Shown here: piece after piece, positions 6,619 through 13,320 of the stretch | How positions within the stretch are numbered: position 1 is the stretch's first letter | How the letters are laid out: every line of letters starts with the position of its first letter | Source: Bordetella parapertussis | GTDB taxonomy: Bacteria; Pseudomonadota; Gammaproteobacteria; Burkholderiales; Burkholderiaceae_B | Assembly: GCA_943331855.1 (NCBI GenBank) | Contig: CALQNE010000057.1 | Span: 1 to 14,755, forward strand | Length of the DNA stretch: 14,755 nt | Direction of reading: 5' to 3' | Program-made: the position numbers and the translations under genes | The notes under the pieces: generated by a model | The model's database searches: none | Told to the model about the DNA's origin: nothing | The model's input: only the letters and a program-made list of their open reading frames with translations

Positions 6619-7383
6619 TCAAATCACAATGGTGACCGAACCGACGATCAACAAAAACCATAAAGACAAACGCTTAATCAGCCCTGCACTTGATTGCAGG
6701 GCACGATGAAAGAAATACGTACCCAGGATCGCGGATAAAAAGTACACCGGCATAAATGACAGCGAGTAGACAATTTGCCGCGTGTTGATCAGATCCTTAT
6801 ATAAAAAAACTGCCATCGTACCCAACTGAATGAAGGCAAAAAACATCATAAAAAACGATCGCAACACCACAGGGGTAATCGTCTTGTCTGATAAAAAATA
6901 CAAGACTAGCGGAGGGCCACCCACGCCTGCCATTGCCGTCAGTGCGCCGCCGGCCAAGCCCACCAGCCAATCCTGCAGCTTGCCGCGTGCGCCGTTGTAT
7001 TGCCAGCCAATCAGCATCGTCGCAGCCAAGCTCGCCACAATGACACCAATGACACGTCTCGTCACCATGGGATCGAGCCACTCAATCAACCACACACCGA
7101 TCGGTATCCCGACAAACGCAGGAATGGTGACTGACCAAACCATCTTCCAGTTTGTGGTGCGCCAGGTTTCGGGCAGGGTCTGCACTGAAATCACAAAATT
7201 CAAGAGCAGCACCACCACTACCATGTCGGCTGGCGCCATGAACAAGCTAAACAGGGGCGCCAATACCAAGCCGCCCCCAAAGCCAGTGAACGAACGAATC
7301 GTACCGGCAATTAATACCGCCAAACAAAGCCAACCAAATACCGCGATCGAGGGAAACAACTGATGCCACAGTTCAACGGTCAT
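6619..7383 (-). CDS. TauE/SafE family membrane transporter (anion/sulfite exporter-like)
   Basis: A 254-residue, strongly hydrophobic inner-membrane protein with about eight predicted spans. It shows the two internal repeats typical of the TauE/SafE family (DUF81): GFGGGLVLAPLF at 34-45 near the N-terminus, and GLAGGALTAMAGVGGPPLVLYFL at 142-164 in the second half (the two halves are inverted copies). Known relatives move sulfite, sulfoacetate, taurine-derived or other small organic anions. Its ATG overlaps the stop of the preceding Bug gene by one base (TGATG), so it is translationally coupled to that gene. As the last gene of a CoA-transferase / GntR / crotonase / Bug operon it may import the Bug ligand, or export a sulfonate-derived by-product or excess acid; these are inferences and the direction of transport is unknown. 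Confidence 0.88.
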   Translation of the reverse strand: MTVELWHQLFPSIAVFGWLCLAVLIAGTIRSFTGFGGGLVLAPLFSLFMAPADMVVVVLLLNFVISVQTLPETWRTTNWKMVWSVTIPAFVGIPIGVWLIEWLDPMVTRRVIGVIVASLAATMLIGWQYNGARGKLQDWLVGLAGGALTAMAGVGGPPLVLYFLSDKTITPVVLRSFFMMFFAFIQLGTMAVFLYKDLINTRQIVYSLSFMPVYFLSAILGTYFFHRALQSSAGLIKRLSLWFLLIVGSVTIVI

Positions 7384-8387
7384 CAGTCAACCTTAATCGG
7401 CGTGCGCGCCACGACTGCAGCCCACTTCAGTAATTCAGCATCAATATAGGTGGCTAAGGCCGCAGGCGTGCTGGTGTCCGGTACGGCACCTTCGCCTTCA
7501 AACCGCTTGGCAAGCGCAGGCGACTGCAGCGCTTGAATCACGGCCGCGTTTAATTTGGCAATCACCTCAGATGGCGTGCCTTTTGGGGCCAGTAACGCAT
7601 CCCAGGTATTGATGTCGTAACCCGGCAACCCGCCCGCTTCTTCAACGGTGGGGATATCTGGCAGTTGGGGCGAACGCGCTTTGGTTGTGACGGCCAAGGC
7701 TCTCAGTTTGCCCGCTTGTACTTGAGGCAACGCCGCCGGCATGCTGGCAAACGTATATTGCGTATCTCCGGCCATCACCGACGTATTGGCGATTGCGCCA
7801 CCGCGATACGGAATATGCGCCACGTCAATCTTGGCCGAGTCTGCAAAGATCGCCCCTGACAGATGCACTGGCGATCCATTCCCGCTTGACGCGTAGTTCA
7901 ATTGGCCCGGATTCTTTTTTGCATAAGCGATCAGGTCTTGCACAGAGCGAATCGGTAGCTTTGGGTTCACCACCAACAACATGGGGATGGCCGCAACCAT
8001 CGAAATCGGTTCAAAACTTTTGACGGGATCGTAGCCAAGCGCCGTTTTATATAAGGCCGGATTGATGCCATGGCTGGCCAAGGTCGCCATAAACAACACA
8101 TAGCCATCAGGCTTGGCTTGCGCAACATAGGCCGCCGCCAAATTACCCGCAGCGCCCGCCTTGTTTTCAACGATCACCGACTGACCAAGAATTTTTGACA
8201 ACTGCTCAGCCAGCGAGCGCGCCAGAATATCCGTGGTGCCGCCCGCCGCATAGCCGATCACAATGCGAAGCGGCTGGGTTGGATACGCTGTGGTCTGCGC
8301 ACAGGCCTGTGAAGCACCCAGCACGACAGACCACCATAGCAAGGCTAGACGCGCCCAGCGACGCGTCAACACCAATCGAGTTGTCAC
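7383..8387 (-). CDS. Bug family periplasmic solute-binding protein 2
   Basis: A 334-residue secreted binding protein. The signal peptide has an arginine-containing n-region (RRWAR, 9-13), a hydrophobic core (14-25) and likely cleavage after ACA at 28-30. The Bug signature is a variant: GYAAGGTTDILAR (45-57) in place of the more usual PFxPGGxxD. The KPDGYVLFMATLASHG stretch and the later IPYRGGAIAN and YDPVKSFEP blocks are family typical. The start is GTG, two bases after the stop of the crotonase-like gene, with no strong Shine-Dalgarno of its own, so translation is probably coupled. Its place between a crotonase-fold enzyme and a TauE-like membrane protein makes it the likely substrate-capture component for this operon. 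No tctA/tctB partner is nearby, and the TauE-like protein could stand in for them, which would be unusual. Confidence 0.92.
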   Translation of the reverse strand: MTTRLVLTRRWARLALLWWSVVLGASQACAQTTAYPTQPLRIVIGYAAGGTTDILARSLAEQLSKILGQSVIVENKAGAAGNLAAAYVAQAKPDGYVLFMATLASHGINPALYKTALGYDPVKSFEPISMVAAIPMLLVVNPKLPIRSVQDLIAYAKKNPGQLNYASSGNGSPVHLSGAIFADSAKIDVAHIPYRGGAIANTSVMAGDTQYTFASMPAALPQVQAGKLRALAVTTKARSPQLPDIPTVEEAGGLPGYDINTWDALLAPKGTPSEVIAKLNAAVIQALQSPALAKRFEGEGAVPDTSTPAALATYIDAELLKWAAVVARTPIKVD

Positions 8388-8389
8388 GC

Positions 8390-9205
8390 TTACTTGCCTT
8401 TGAAGACGGGCGAGCGTTTTTCAGCGAAGGCGCGTTTGCCTTCTTGATAATCATCGCTGGCAAAACACGTGAGCACCATTTTTTGAATGCCTTCAGCATC
8501 AATATGCGGTGCCACACGTTGAAACTCGCGTACGGCTTTTTTCGCAGCTTTCAACGTAAGCGGTGCATTGGCCGTGACTTTTGCAAGATAGGCATCAACG
8601 GCTTCGTCAAGCTTGTCAACGGCAACAACATGCTGCACCAAGCCTTTGGTCAGCGCCTCTTGTGCGGTAAAGCGCGAAGCCGACAACATAATGTCTAAGG
8701 CATGTGGCGCACCGACTGTTGACACCAGATTACGAATCGCCGTTAAGCGATAACCCAAACCTAACCGACCGGCAGGAATCGCAAACGAACTTGCGTCAGA
8801 CGCAATCCGAATGTCGCAACACAACGAAATGTTCAACCCGCCACCAATGCAATAACCATCGATACGTGCAATCACAGGCTTAAACGTGTTGTACAGCGCA
8901 CCCTGCGCCTCTTCACCCACGCGCTCATATTCGGCGACCGCATCTGCACCGGTACGCAATTTTTCAAACTGAGAAATATTGGCGCCACTCACAAACGCTT
9001 TGCCGCCAGCACCCGTCAACACGATGGCACGAATCTCATCATCGGCTTCAAATAATTTAATGGCCTTAGGTACCGCCACCCACATGTCATACGACATCGC
9101 ATTGTGACGACCGGGGTCGTTAAACGTAATCCAACCGGCTGCGCCTTTTTTTTCAACGATCAGGCTATCGGTAATCTCGCCTTGCAATAGTCTTGTGGTG
9201 CTCAT
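8390..9205 (-). CDS. Enoyl-CoA hydratase/isomerase (crotonase) family protein lacking both canonical catalytic glutamates
   Basis: A 271-residue crotonase-fold protein. The oxyanion-hole elements are present: KAFVSGANI (69-77) and the glycine loop GYCIGGG (117-123). The fold landmarks IRAIVLTGAG, CDIRIASD and the C-terminal KRAFAEKRSPVFKGK are typical. Aligned by eye with rat mitochondrial enoyl-CoA hydratase, the two catalytic glutamates (Glu144, Glu164) correspond to Asn125 in GGGLNIS and Ala145 in FAIPAGRLGLG. The IPAxRLGLGY signature is shared by a group of unassigned bacterial homologues. Simple hydratase chemistry is therefore doubtful; decarboxylase, isomerase or C-C hydrolase activity on an acyl-CoA is possible. 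The ATG has an AGGAGA ribosome binding site that lies inside the end of the gntR gene, one base separating the two frames. It acts presumably on the acyl-CoA made by the operon's CoA-transferase. Confidence 0.92.
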   Translation of the reverse strand: MSTTRLLQGEITDSLIVEKKGAAGWITFNDPGRHNAMSYDMWVAVPKAIKLFEADDEIRAIVLTGAGGKAFVSGANISQFEKLRTGADAVAEYERVGEEAQGALYNTFKPVIARIDGYCIGGGLNISLCCDIRIASDASSFAIPAGRLGLGYRLTAIRNLVSTVGAPHALDIMLSASRFTAQEALTKGLVQHVVAVDKLDEAVDAYLAKVTANAPLTLKAAKKAVREFQRVAPHIDAEGIQKMVLTCFASDDYQEGKRAFAEKRSPVFKGK

Positions 9206-9206
9206 T

Positions 9207-10031
9207 TCAAAGGTCTCCTAGTAATTTGCGATAACGTGCCATGGCGTTATCTAAATGGGTTCTCATGGCCAAACGTGCGCCCGCTGAATCCTGCCGGGCG
9301 ATCGCGTCCACAATTAAGACATGTTCGTTGCCGATTTCATCAATTCGAGGCGTACCGGTATTTCTAAAACGAAACGTACGCACTGCATTGTGAATCACGT
9401 GGCTTAAATGCCCCATGATCCGCACAAAATAAGGGTTGTTCGCAGCATGCGCCACGGCCAAATGAAAATCGACGGCCGTATGTGCCGCCACTTCCCAATC
9501 GGCAGAGGCTTGCTCAACGCGCTTTAACGCCTGTTGCAAGGTATCAAGTTGCGCTTTGGTGCGATGGATTGCAGCCAGTGCCGCCGCGCCCGATTCGATT
9601 TCAACACGTAGTTGATGCACGTGAATCAGTTGCGCCAAATCCATCAAATCATCGTGCGACACTTCAAACGGGCGCATGGCCAGGTCGGCACACACGAAGG
9701 TGCCCACGCCGTGACGCGTTTCAACCAGCCCCGTTAACTTCAGCCGCGCAATCGCCTCACGCACCACGTTGCGACTCACCCCAAACTGCGCACCAAGCTC
9801 TTGCTCAGTCGGTAAGCGCTGCCCAGGTGCCAGGCTTTCATTCAAAATCCGGGTACGCAATTGCTGCGCGATTTCATCGGGCAAATTTTCAGGACGCCCT
9901 AAATTATCAAAGGCAGTCATGGGTTTTGCGGGGGTACTCGCCATGAGCGGTTTCGTTGCTGCCGCACCACGCCCCACAAACGCTTGTCTACGGGCGGTGT
10001 ACACCGTTGCCGTCACTGAGGGTTTACTCAC
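9207..10031 (-). CDS. GntR family transcriptional regulator, FadR/FCD subfamily
   Basis: A 274-residue repressor-type protein. Residues about 50-115 form the GntR winged helix (LPDEIAQQLRTRILNESLAPG, then RLPTEQELGAQFGVSRNVVREAI at 72-94, and ETRHGVGTFV). Residues about 125-265 form an all-helical FCD ligand-binding domain, with candidate metal ligands Asp188 (in DFHLAVA), His237 and His259. FCD regulators usually sense a carboxylate and autoregulate their own operon. The start is GTG, supported by GGAG seven bases upstream; this leaves an unusual basic and alanine-rich N-terminal extension of about 45 residues. An ATG at codon 30 or 38 lacks a good ribosome site. It is the second gene of the operon, 27 bases after the CoA-transferase. 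It is a plausible repressor of the promoter at 11303-11330. Confidence 0.93.
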   Translation of the reverse strand: MSKPSVTATVYTARRQAFVGRGAAATKPLMASTPAKPMTAFDNLGRPENLPDEIAQQLRTRILNESLAPGQRLPTEQELGAQFGVSRNVVREAIARLKLTGLVETRHGVGTFVCADLAMRPFEVSHDDLMDLAQLIHVHQLRVEIESGAAALAAIHRTKAQLDTLQQALKRVEQASADWEVAAHTAVDFHLAVAHAANNPYFVRIMGHLSHVIHNAVRTFRFRNTGTPRIDEIGNEHVLIVDAIARQDSAGARLAMRTHLDNAMARYRKLLGDL

Positions 10032-10058
10032 AATCGCACTCCATCAAATCGCTCATCC

Positions 10059-11237
10059 CTACACCGCGCCGTCTTGCAGCAAGGCATCCACCTCAGCCGC
10101 GCTGATGCCAAACTCAGCGTAGACCTCTTTATTGTGCTCACCGCGATCAGGTGCAGCCGTAAACACGTCGCGCTTAGACCGGCTCATAATCACGGGGTGA
10201 TTCACCACACTGATTTCGCCTAGCGTCGGGTGTTGCAAGGTTTTCGCCATCCCAAGGTGCACCACCTGAGGATCTTCCATCGTTTCTTTTACGTTTTTGA
10301 TCGAACCACTGGGCACACCCGCTTTGTTCAACAGCTCAATCCAATGCGCGGTCGGTTCTTGTTTCGTGCGCGCAGCAATCGCAGCGTTCAAGGCGGGTCG
10401 GTTTTGACCACGCGTTTTGAGTAATTTGAAGCGCGGGTCTTCTGCAAGTTCGGGCAAGCCAATCGCCGTCACAAGTTTGATAAACATCTCGGTGCCCATC
10501 GCAGCAAGATTGATGTAGCCATCTGCTGTGGGATAGACACCCGTTGCCGCGGTGGTGGGATGATCGTTACCGGTTTGCCCAGGGATTTCTTTGTTCATCA
10601 GCCAGCGCATGATCTGAAAATCCATCATCCACACTTGCGCTTGCAATAACGACGACTGCACCCATTGCCCCTCGCCCGACTCTTCGCGTTCAAGCAACGC
10701 CACCAGCGTACCAATCGCGCAAAACAAACCAGAACTCAAATCCGCCACCGGGATCCCGGCACGCATGGGGCCACGACCAGGCTCACCCGTCACAGACATG
10801 ATGCCGCCCAAGCCCTGCGCAATCTGGTCCAAGCCCGGGCGCTCAACGTAGGGGCCATCCTGCCCAAACCCCGACACGCTCGCCAAAATGATGCGCTTAT
10901 TGATCTTGCGCAGCGATTCGTAATCGATTCCCAGCTTGAATTTCACATTCGGCCGATAGTTTTCAATCACCACGTCGGCCTGCTCTACCATCTTCAAAAA
11001 CAGCGCCTTGCCTTTTGGATGCTTTAAATTCAGCGTCACGCTGCGCTTGTTGCGATGGGTATTTTGATAATCGGCAAATTGCGACGAGCCACCTGGGCGG
11101 TCATCGGGCTGATCACCTGGCTCTTCAATTTTGATGACATTGGCGCCCCAGTCTGCAAACTGTCTGACGGCTGCCGGGCCAGAACGCACGCGCGTCAAAT
11201 CCAGCACTGTGAAGCGGCTGAGGGGTAACTTAGACAT
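10059..11237 (-). CDS. Class III CoA-transferase (CaiB/BaiF, formyl-CoA transferase type)
   Basis: The 392-residue protein is a class III CoA-transferase, which moves CoA between two carboxylic acids in the cytoplasm. Seen in order are VLDLTRVRSGP (11-21), VIKIEEPGD (34-42), NKRSVTLNLKHPKG (63-76), VIENYRPN (90-97), SGFGQDGPY (122-130), and GIPVADLSSGL (161-171), whose Asp166 is the active-site aspartate that forms the covalent anhydride/thioester intermediate. Length matches the family (about 380-430). I chose the ATG at 11237, which has GGAG seven bases upstream; an in-frame start at 11297 would add 20 residues with no family resemblance. It heads the five-gene operon and probably activates the organic acid brought in by the Bug protein. 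The donor and acceptor acids cannot be read from the sequence. Confidence 0.94.
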   Translation of the reverse strand: MSKLPLSRFTVLDLTRVRSGPAAVRQFADWGANVIKIEEPGDQPDDRPGGSSQFADYQNTHRNKRSVTLNLKHPKGKALFLKMVEQADVVIENYRPNVKFKLGIDYESLRKINKRIILASVSGFGQDGPYVERPGLDQIAQGLGGIMSVTGEPGRGPMRAGIPVADLSSGLFCAIGTLVALLEREESGEGQWVQSSLLQAQVWMMDFQIMRWLMNKEIPGQTGNDHPTTAATGVYPTADGYINLAAMGTEMFIKLVTAIGLPELAEDPRFKLLKTRGQNRPALNAAIAARTKQEPTAHWIELLNKAGVPSGSIKNVKETMEDPQVVHLGMAKTLQHPTLGEISVVNHPVIMSRSKRDVFTAAPDRGEHNKEVYAEFGISAAEVDALLQDGAV

Positions 11238-11244
11238 GCAAGGT

Positions 11245-11248
11245 CTCC
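11245..11248 (-). promoter_or_regulatory. Shine-Dalgarno that decides the CoA-transferase start
   Basis: GGAG (within CGGAGACC) lies seven bases before the ATG at 11237. The same GGAGACC core precedes the crotonase-like gene in this operon and Bug gene 1. Confidence 0.65.
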
Positions 11249-11302
11249 GAACTAAGCTTGGCTCAGAGACTGGTAGGCGGGGCTTTCCAGAATCCAAGTG
11301 TT

Positions 11303-11330
11303 TTTATTTTCGATGTTGGACATCTTACAA
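11303..11330 (-). promoter_or_regulatory. Candidate sigma-70 promoter of the CoA-transferase operon
   Basis: On the minus strand TTGTAA (11330-11325) is followed by a 16-base spacer and AATAAA (11308-11303); each hexamer matches consensus at four of six positions. Transcription would start near 11296, giving a leader of about 60 bases. It lies in the 161-base gap after Bug gene 3, the only real gap before the five packed genes. The call rests on hexamer matches and position only. Confidence 0.35.
11312..11324. promoter_or_regulatory. Candidate GntR operator inside the promoter spacer
   Basis: GATGTTGGACATC is a five-base inverted repeat (GATGT/ACATC) around a three-base centre. It contains TGT-N3-ACA, a shape like many FadR-subfamily operators, and lies between the candidate -35 and -10 hexamers, directly next to the -35. 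Binding there would block RNA polymerase. The GntR protein encoded two genes into the operon is the obvious candidate to bind it (inference). Confidence 0.35.
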
Positions 11331-11398
11331 GAAAATGAAAACTCTTGGATTGGCAGGTTTTACGGCTTAAAGCAGCAGAATTTTGGGATTTTCAGCCC

Positions 11399-12367
11399 TT
11401 ATTCAGCCTTGGCACCCGATTCGGCAATGACTTTTCTCCACTTAATGCGTTCGACTTCGATTTCACTGGCCATTTCTTCGGGTGTGCTTGTTTTAGGAAT
11501 GATGCCTCCATTGATCATGCGTTCTTTCAACGCAGGCTCGTCAATCACCACCCGTAACGCAGCATTGAGTCGATCAATGATCGCGCGCGAGGTGCCGGCA
11601 GGTACCGAAAGATAATTCACCGCAACAGCCTCATACCCCTTCAACTGCTCAGAAATCGCCGGCACATCGGGCAACAAAGGTGAACGGTCAGGGCTGGCAA
11701 CACCCAGGGCGCGCAAGTTACCCGCCCTGATTTGCCCGATATACACCGACAAGCTATCAATCGCCAGCTGTACATTGCCCGCCAACAAATCCTGAATCAC
11801 TTGTCCTGACCCCTTGTAGGGCACATGGGTGATATCAACGCCCGCCATCGACTTAAACAACTCGCCTGACAAATGGGTGCTGGCCCCAATGCCTGAGCTA
11901 CCAAAATTCGTTTTGCCAGGATTTTTGCGTGCGTATTCGATCAGCTCTTGCACGGTATTCACCGGCAGCTTGGGCGCAACCACCAACACGTTCGGAAACC
12001 AGGCGACACGTGAGACTGGAATCAAGTCCTTATCGGGGTTGTAAGGAAGCTTGCCCATCAAATAGGGATTAATAATCTGCGGACCCGGCGTGGTGTACAG
12101 CACGGTATAGCCATCGGGCGCAGCACTTGCGACCAAGGCCGCGCCAACAGTGGCGCCACCGCCCGGCTTATTTTCAACAATGATGGGTTGACCAAGTTCT
12201 TTGGCCATGGGTTCGCTAATCATACGGGCCATTTGGTCTGCAGCCCCACCCGGTGCAAACGGCACGATCAAGCGAATCGGCCGTGTCGGATACGCGGCAG
12301 TTTGTGCCTGCACAAGCGAGGTCATCGCCAAGAATGTCAGTACGACCCAACTCAAAGCCTTCTGCAT
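11399..12367 (-). CDS. Bug family periplasmic solute-binding protein 3
   Basis: A 322-residue secreted binding protein with a signal peptide (hydrophobic core residues 5-17, likely cleavage after VQA at 19-21). The Bug signature YPTRPIRLIVPFAPGGAADQMAR (26-48) and the APDGYTVLYTTPGP stretch are clear, as are THVPYKGSGQ and LLAGNVQ further on. It differs from the other two Bug proteins throughout, so it is not a recent duplicate. The ATG is preceded by AGGGA about nine bases upstream. The gene lies 161 bases before the CoA-transferase on the same strand and diverges from the second crotonase-like gene across a 135-base gap. It probably feeds the same pathway as the neighbouring operon, but it could have its own ligand. 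Confidence 0.93.
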   Translation of the reverse strand: MQKALSWVVLTFLAMTSLVQAQTAAYPTRPIRLIVPFAPGGAADQMARMISEPMAKELGQPIIVENKPGGGATVGAALVASAAPDGYTVLYTTPGPQIINPYLMGKLPYNPDKDLIPVSRVAWFPNVLVVAPKLPVNTVQELIEYARKNPGKTNFGSSGIGASTHLSGELFKSMAGVDITHVPYKGSGQVIQDLLAGNVQLAIDSLSVYIGQIRAGNLRALGVASPDRSPLLPDVPAISEQLKGYEAVAVNYLSVPAGTSRAIIDRLNAALRVVIDEPALKERMINGGIIPKTSTPEEMASEIEVERIKWRKVIAESGAKAE

Positions 12368-12460
12368 GATAGTTGTCCCTTTATTTATTGTTTATGCGAC
12401 CCCTATCCCGTTTTAACGATTGAGGCACGTCAAGATCGCTGCATTTTCTGTATTCTAATA

Positions 12461-12479
12461 GTGTTTAAGCTTAGAACAC
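12461..12479. promoter_or_regulatory. Candidate operator in the Bug 3 / crotonase 2 divergent gap
   Basis: GTGTTTAAGCTTAGAACAC has five-base outer arms (GTGTT/AACAC) around AAGCTT, itself a palindrome offset by half a base. A possible -10 hexamer on the plus strand, TATTCT (12451-12456), would place transcription start at about 12463, inside this repeat; no good -35 is seen. On the minus strand TTGACG (12433-12428) could be a -35 for Bug 3, without a convincing -10. Confidence 0.3.
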
Positions 12480-12502
12480 TCACAATCAGGGACATCACCT
12501 AC

Positions 12503-13279
12503 ATGCCAACCTTTACCCAACTCCAGTACGAGATCATTGGCCACGTCGCCGTGCTCAGCATGAACAATGCACCGGTGAATGCACTTTCGCGCACCTTAAG
12601 CGACGAAATCACTGAAGCACTCGATTACATTTCTGAGATCCCTGAGATTCGCGCCGTCGTCTTAACCGGTATCGGCAAAATATTCTGCGCCGGTGCCGAT
12701 TTAAAAGGTCGCGCCTCGGTGATCAAAGGCCCGGGCGATCTGCCCGCGCATTCACGCCGCACGCGCGAGTGTTTTCATGCGATTCGCGAATGCACCAAGC
12801 CGGTCATCGCAGCCATCAATGGCCCAGCACTGGGTGCGGGCTTAGCGATTGCCGCCTCGGCTGATATGTTGATCACGTCTGACAAGGGCTGTATTGCTTT
12901 GCCAGAGATCGATGTAGGCTTGCTGGGTGGGGGCAGCCACGCTGCGCGTTTATTTCCACACAGCATGCTGCGACGCATGATGTTCACCGGCTATCGCGTG
13001 CAAGCCGATGAGCTCTATCGCTTAGGTGTTGTGCTGCAAGTTACCACCCCCGAGGGCTTAATGCCGGCTGCGCTTGAACTGGCCAATACCGTTGCAAGCA
13101 AGAGCCCGCTCTCGATCGGCCTGGCCAAACAAACACTCAATGCAATCGAAGACATGAGCTTGCGTGATGGCTATCGCTATGAACAAGATATGACCGCAGC
13201 GATTGCAAAAACTGAAGACGCAAAAGAAGCGCAACGCGCCTTTCTAGAAAAACGCGCGCCCGTCTTTGTGGGACGCTAA
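12503..13279 (+). CDS. Enoyl-CoA hydratase/isomerase (crotonase) family protein 2
   Basis: A 258-residue crotonase-fold protein, normal family length. Oxyanion-hole elements are KIFCAGADL (59-67) and the loop GPALGAG (107-113). Of the two catalytic glutamates of rat enoyl-CoA hydratase, the second is kept as Glu135 in ALPEIDVG, while the first is replaced by Ala115 in GAGLAIAAS. One-glutamate members include isomerases and some hydratases, so the reaction is open. The C-terminus ends in the typical RAFLEKRAPVFVGR. The frame is open much further upstream, but the ATG at 12503 is the right start: AGGGA lies ten bases before it and homology begins here. It diverges from Bug gene 3 and is followed after 41 bases by the Asp-box protein, probably on one transcript. 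It shares little beyond family motifs with the crotonase at 8390-9205. Confidence 0.92.
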   Translation: MPTFTQLQYEIIGHVAVLSMNNAPVNALSRTLSDEITEALDYISEIPEIRAVVLTGIGKIFCAGADLKGRASVIKGPGDLPAHSRRTRECFHAIRECTKPVIAAINGPALGAGLAIAASADMLITSDKGCIALPEIDVGLLGGGSHAARLFPHSMLRRMMFTGYRVQADELYRLGVVLQVTTPEGLMPAALELANTVASKSPLSIGLAKQTLNAIEDMSLRDGYRYEQDMTAAIAKTEDAKEAQRAFLEKRAPVFVGR

Positions 13280-13320
13280 CCTGCAGCATCCAAAAAAATT
13301 AAAACTCTTGGCGAAACACC

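Larger units (their letters stand above)
11291..11351. repeat. Long-spaced inverted repeat bracketing the operon promoter
   Basis: AATCCAAG (11291-11298) and CTTGGATT (11344-11351) are exact reverse complements, eight bases each, with arm centres 53 bases apart. They flank the candidate promoter and the inner inverted repeat almost concentrically. In RNA, only the downstream arm would be transcribed from that promoter, so a DNA-level role (paired protein sites) is more likely than an RNA hairpin. Confidence 0.35.

Noticed and set aside
6830..7363. Plus-strand open frame of 177 codons opposite the TauE-like gene
   Set aside because: It is the antisense shadow of a hydrophobic membrane-protein gene; the product is low in hydrophobic structure, shows no family motif and has no ribosome site.
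8195..8698. Plus-strand open frame of 167 codons opposite the Bug 2 / crotonase junction
   Set aside because: It crosses two well-supported genes on the opposite strand and shows no recognisable domain.
9482..9946. Plus-strand open frame of 154 codons opposite the GntR gene
   Set aside because: It is rich in Arg, Pro and Ala as expected for an antisense frame and no motif is seen.
11291..11351. Reading the AATCCAAG/CTTGGATT repeat as a transcription terminator for Bug 3
   Set aside because: The arms are 45 bases apart, have no T run after them on the minus strand and contain a better explained promoter between them.
12188..12502. Upstream extension of the second crotonase frame (105 more codons)
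   Set aside because: The extension overlaps the signal peptide and mature N-terminus of Bug 3 on the other strand, has no crotonase resemblance, and the ATG at 12503 has its own ribosome site.
11338..13311. Shared 11-mer AAAACTCTTGG at 11338-11348 and 13301-13311, both in gaps between genes
   Set aside because: In a window of this size several 11-base matches are expected by chance, and the two copies lie at different distances from starts on different strands relative to the nearby genes.
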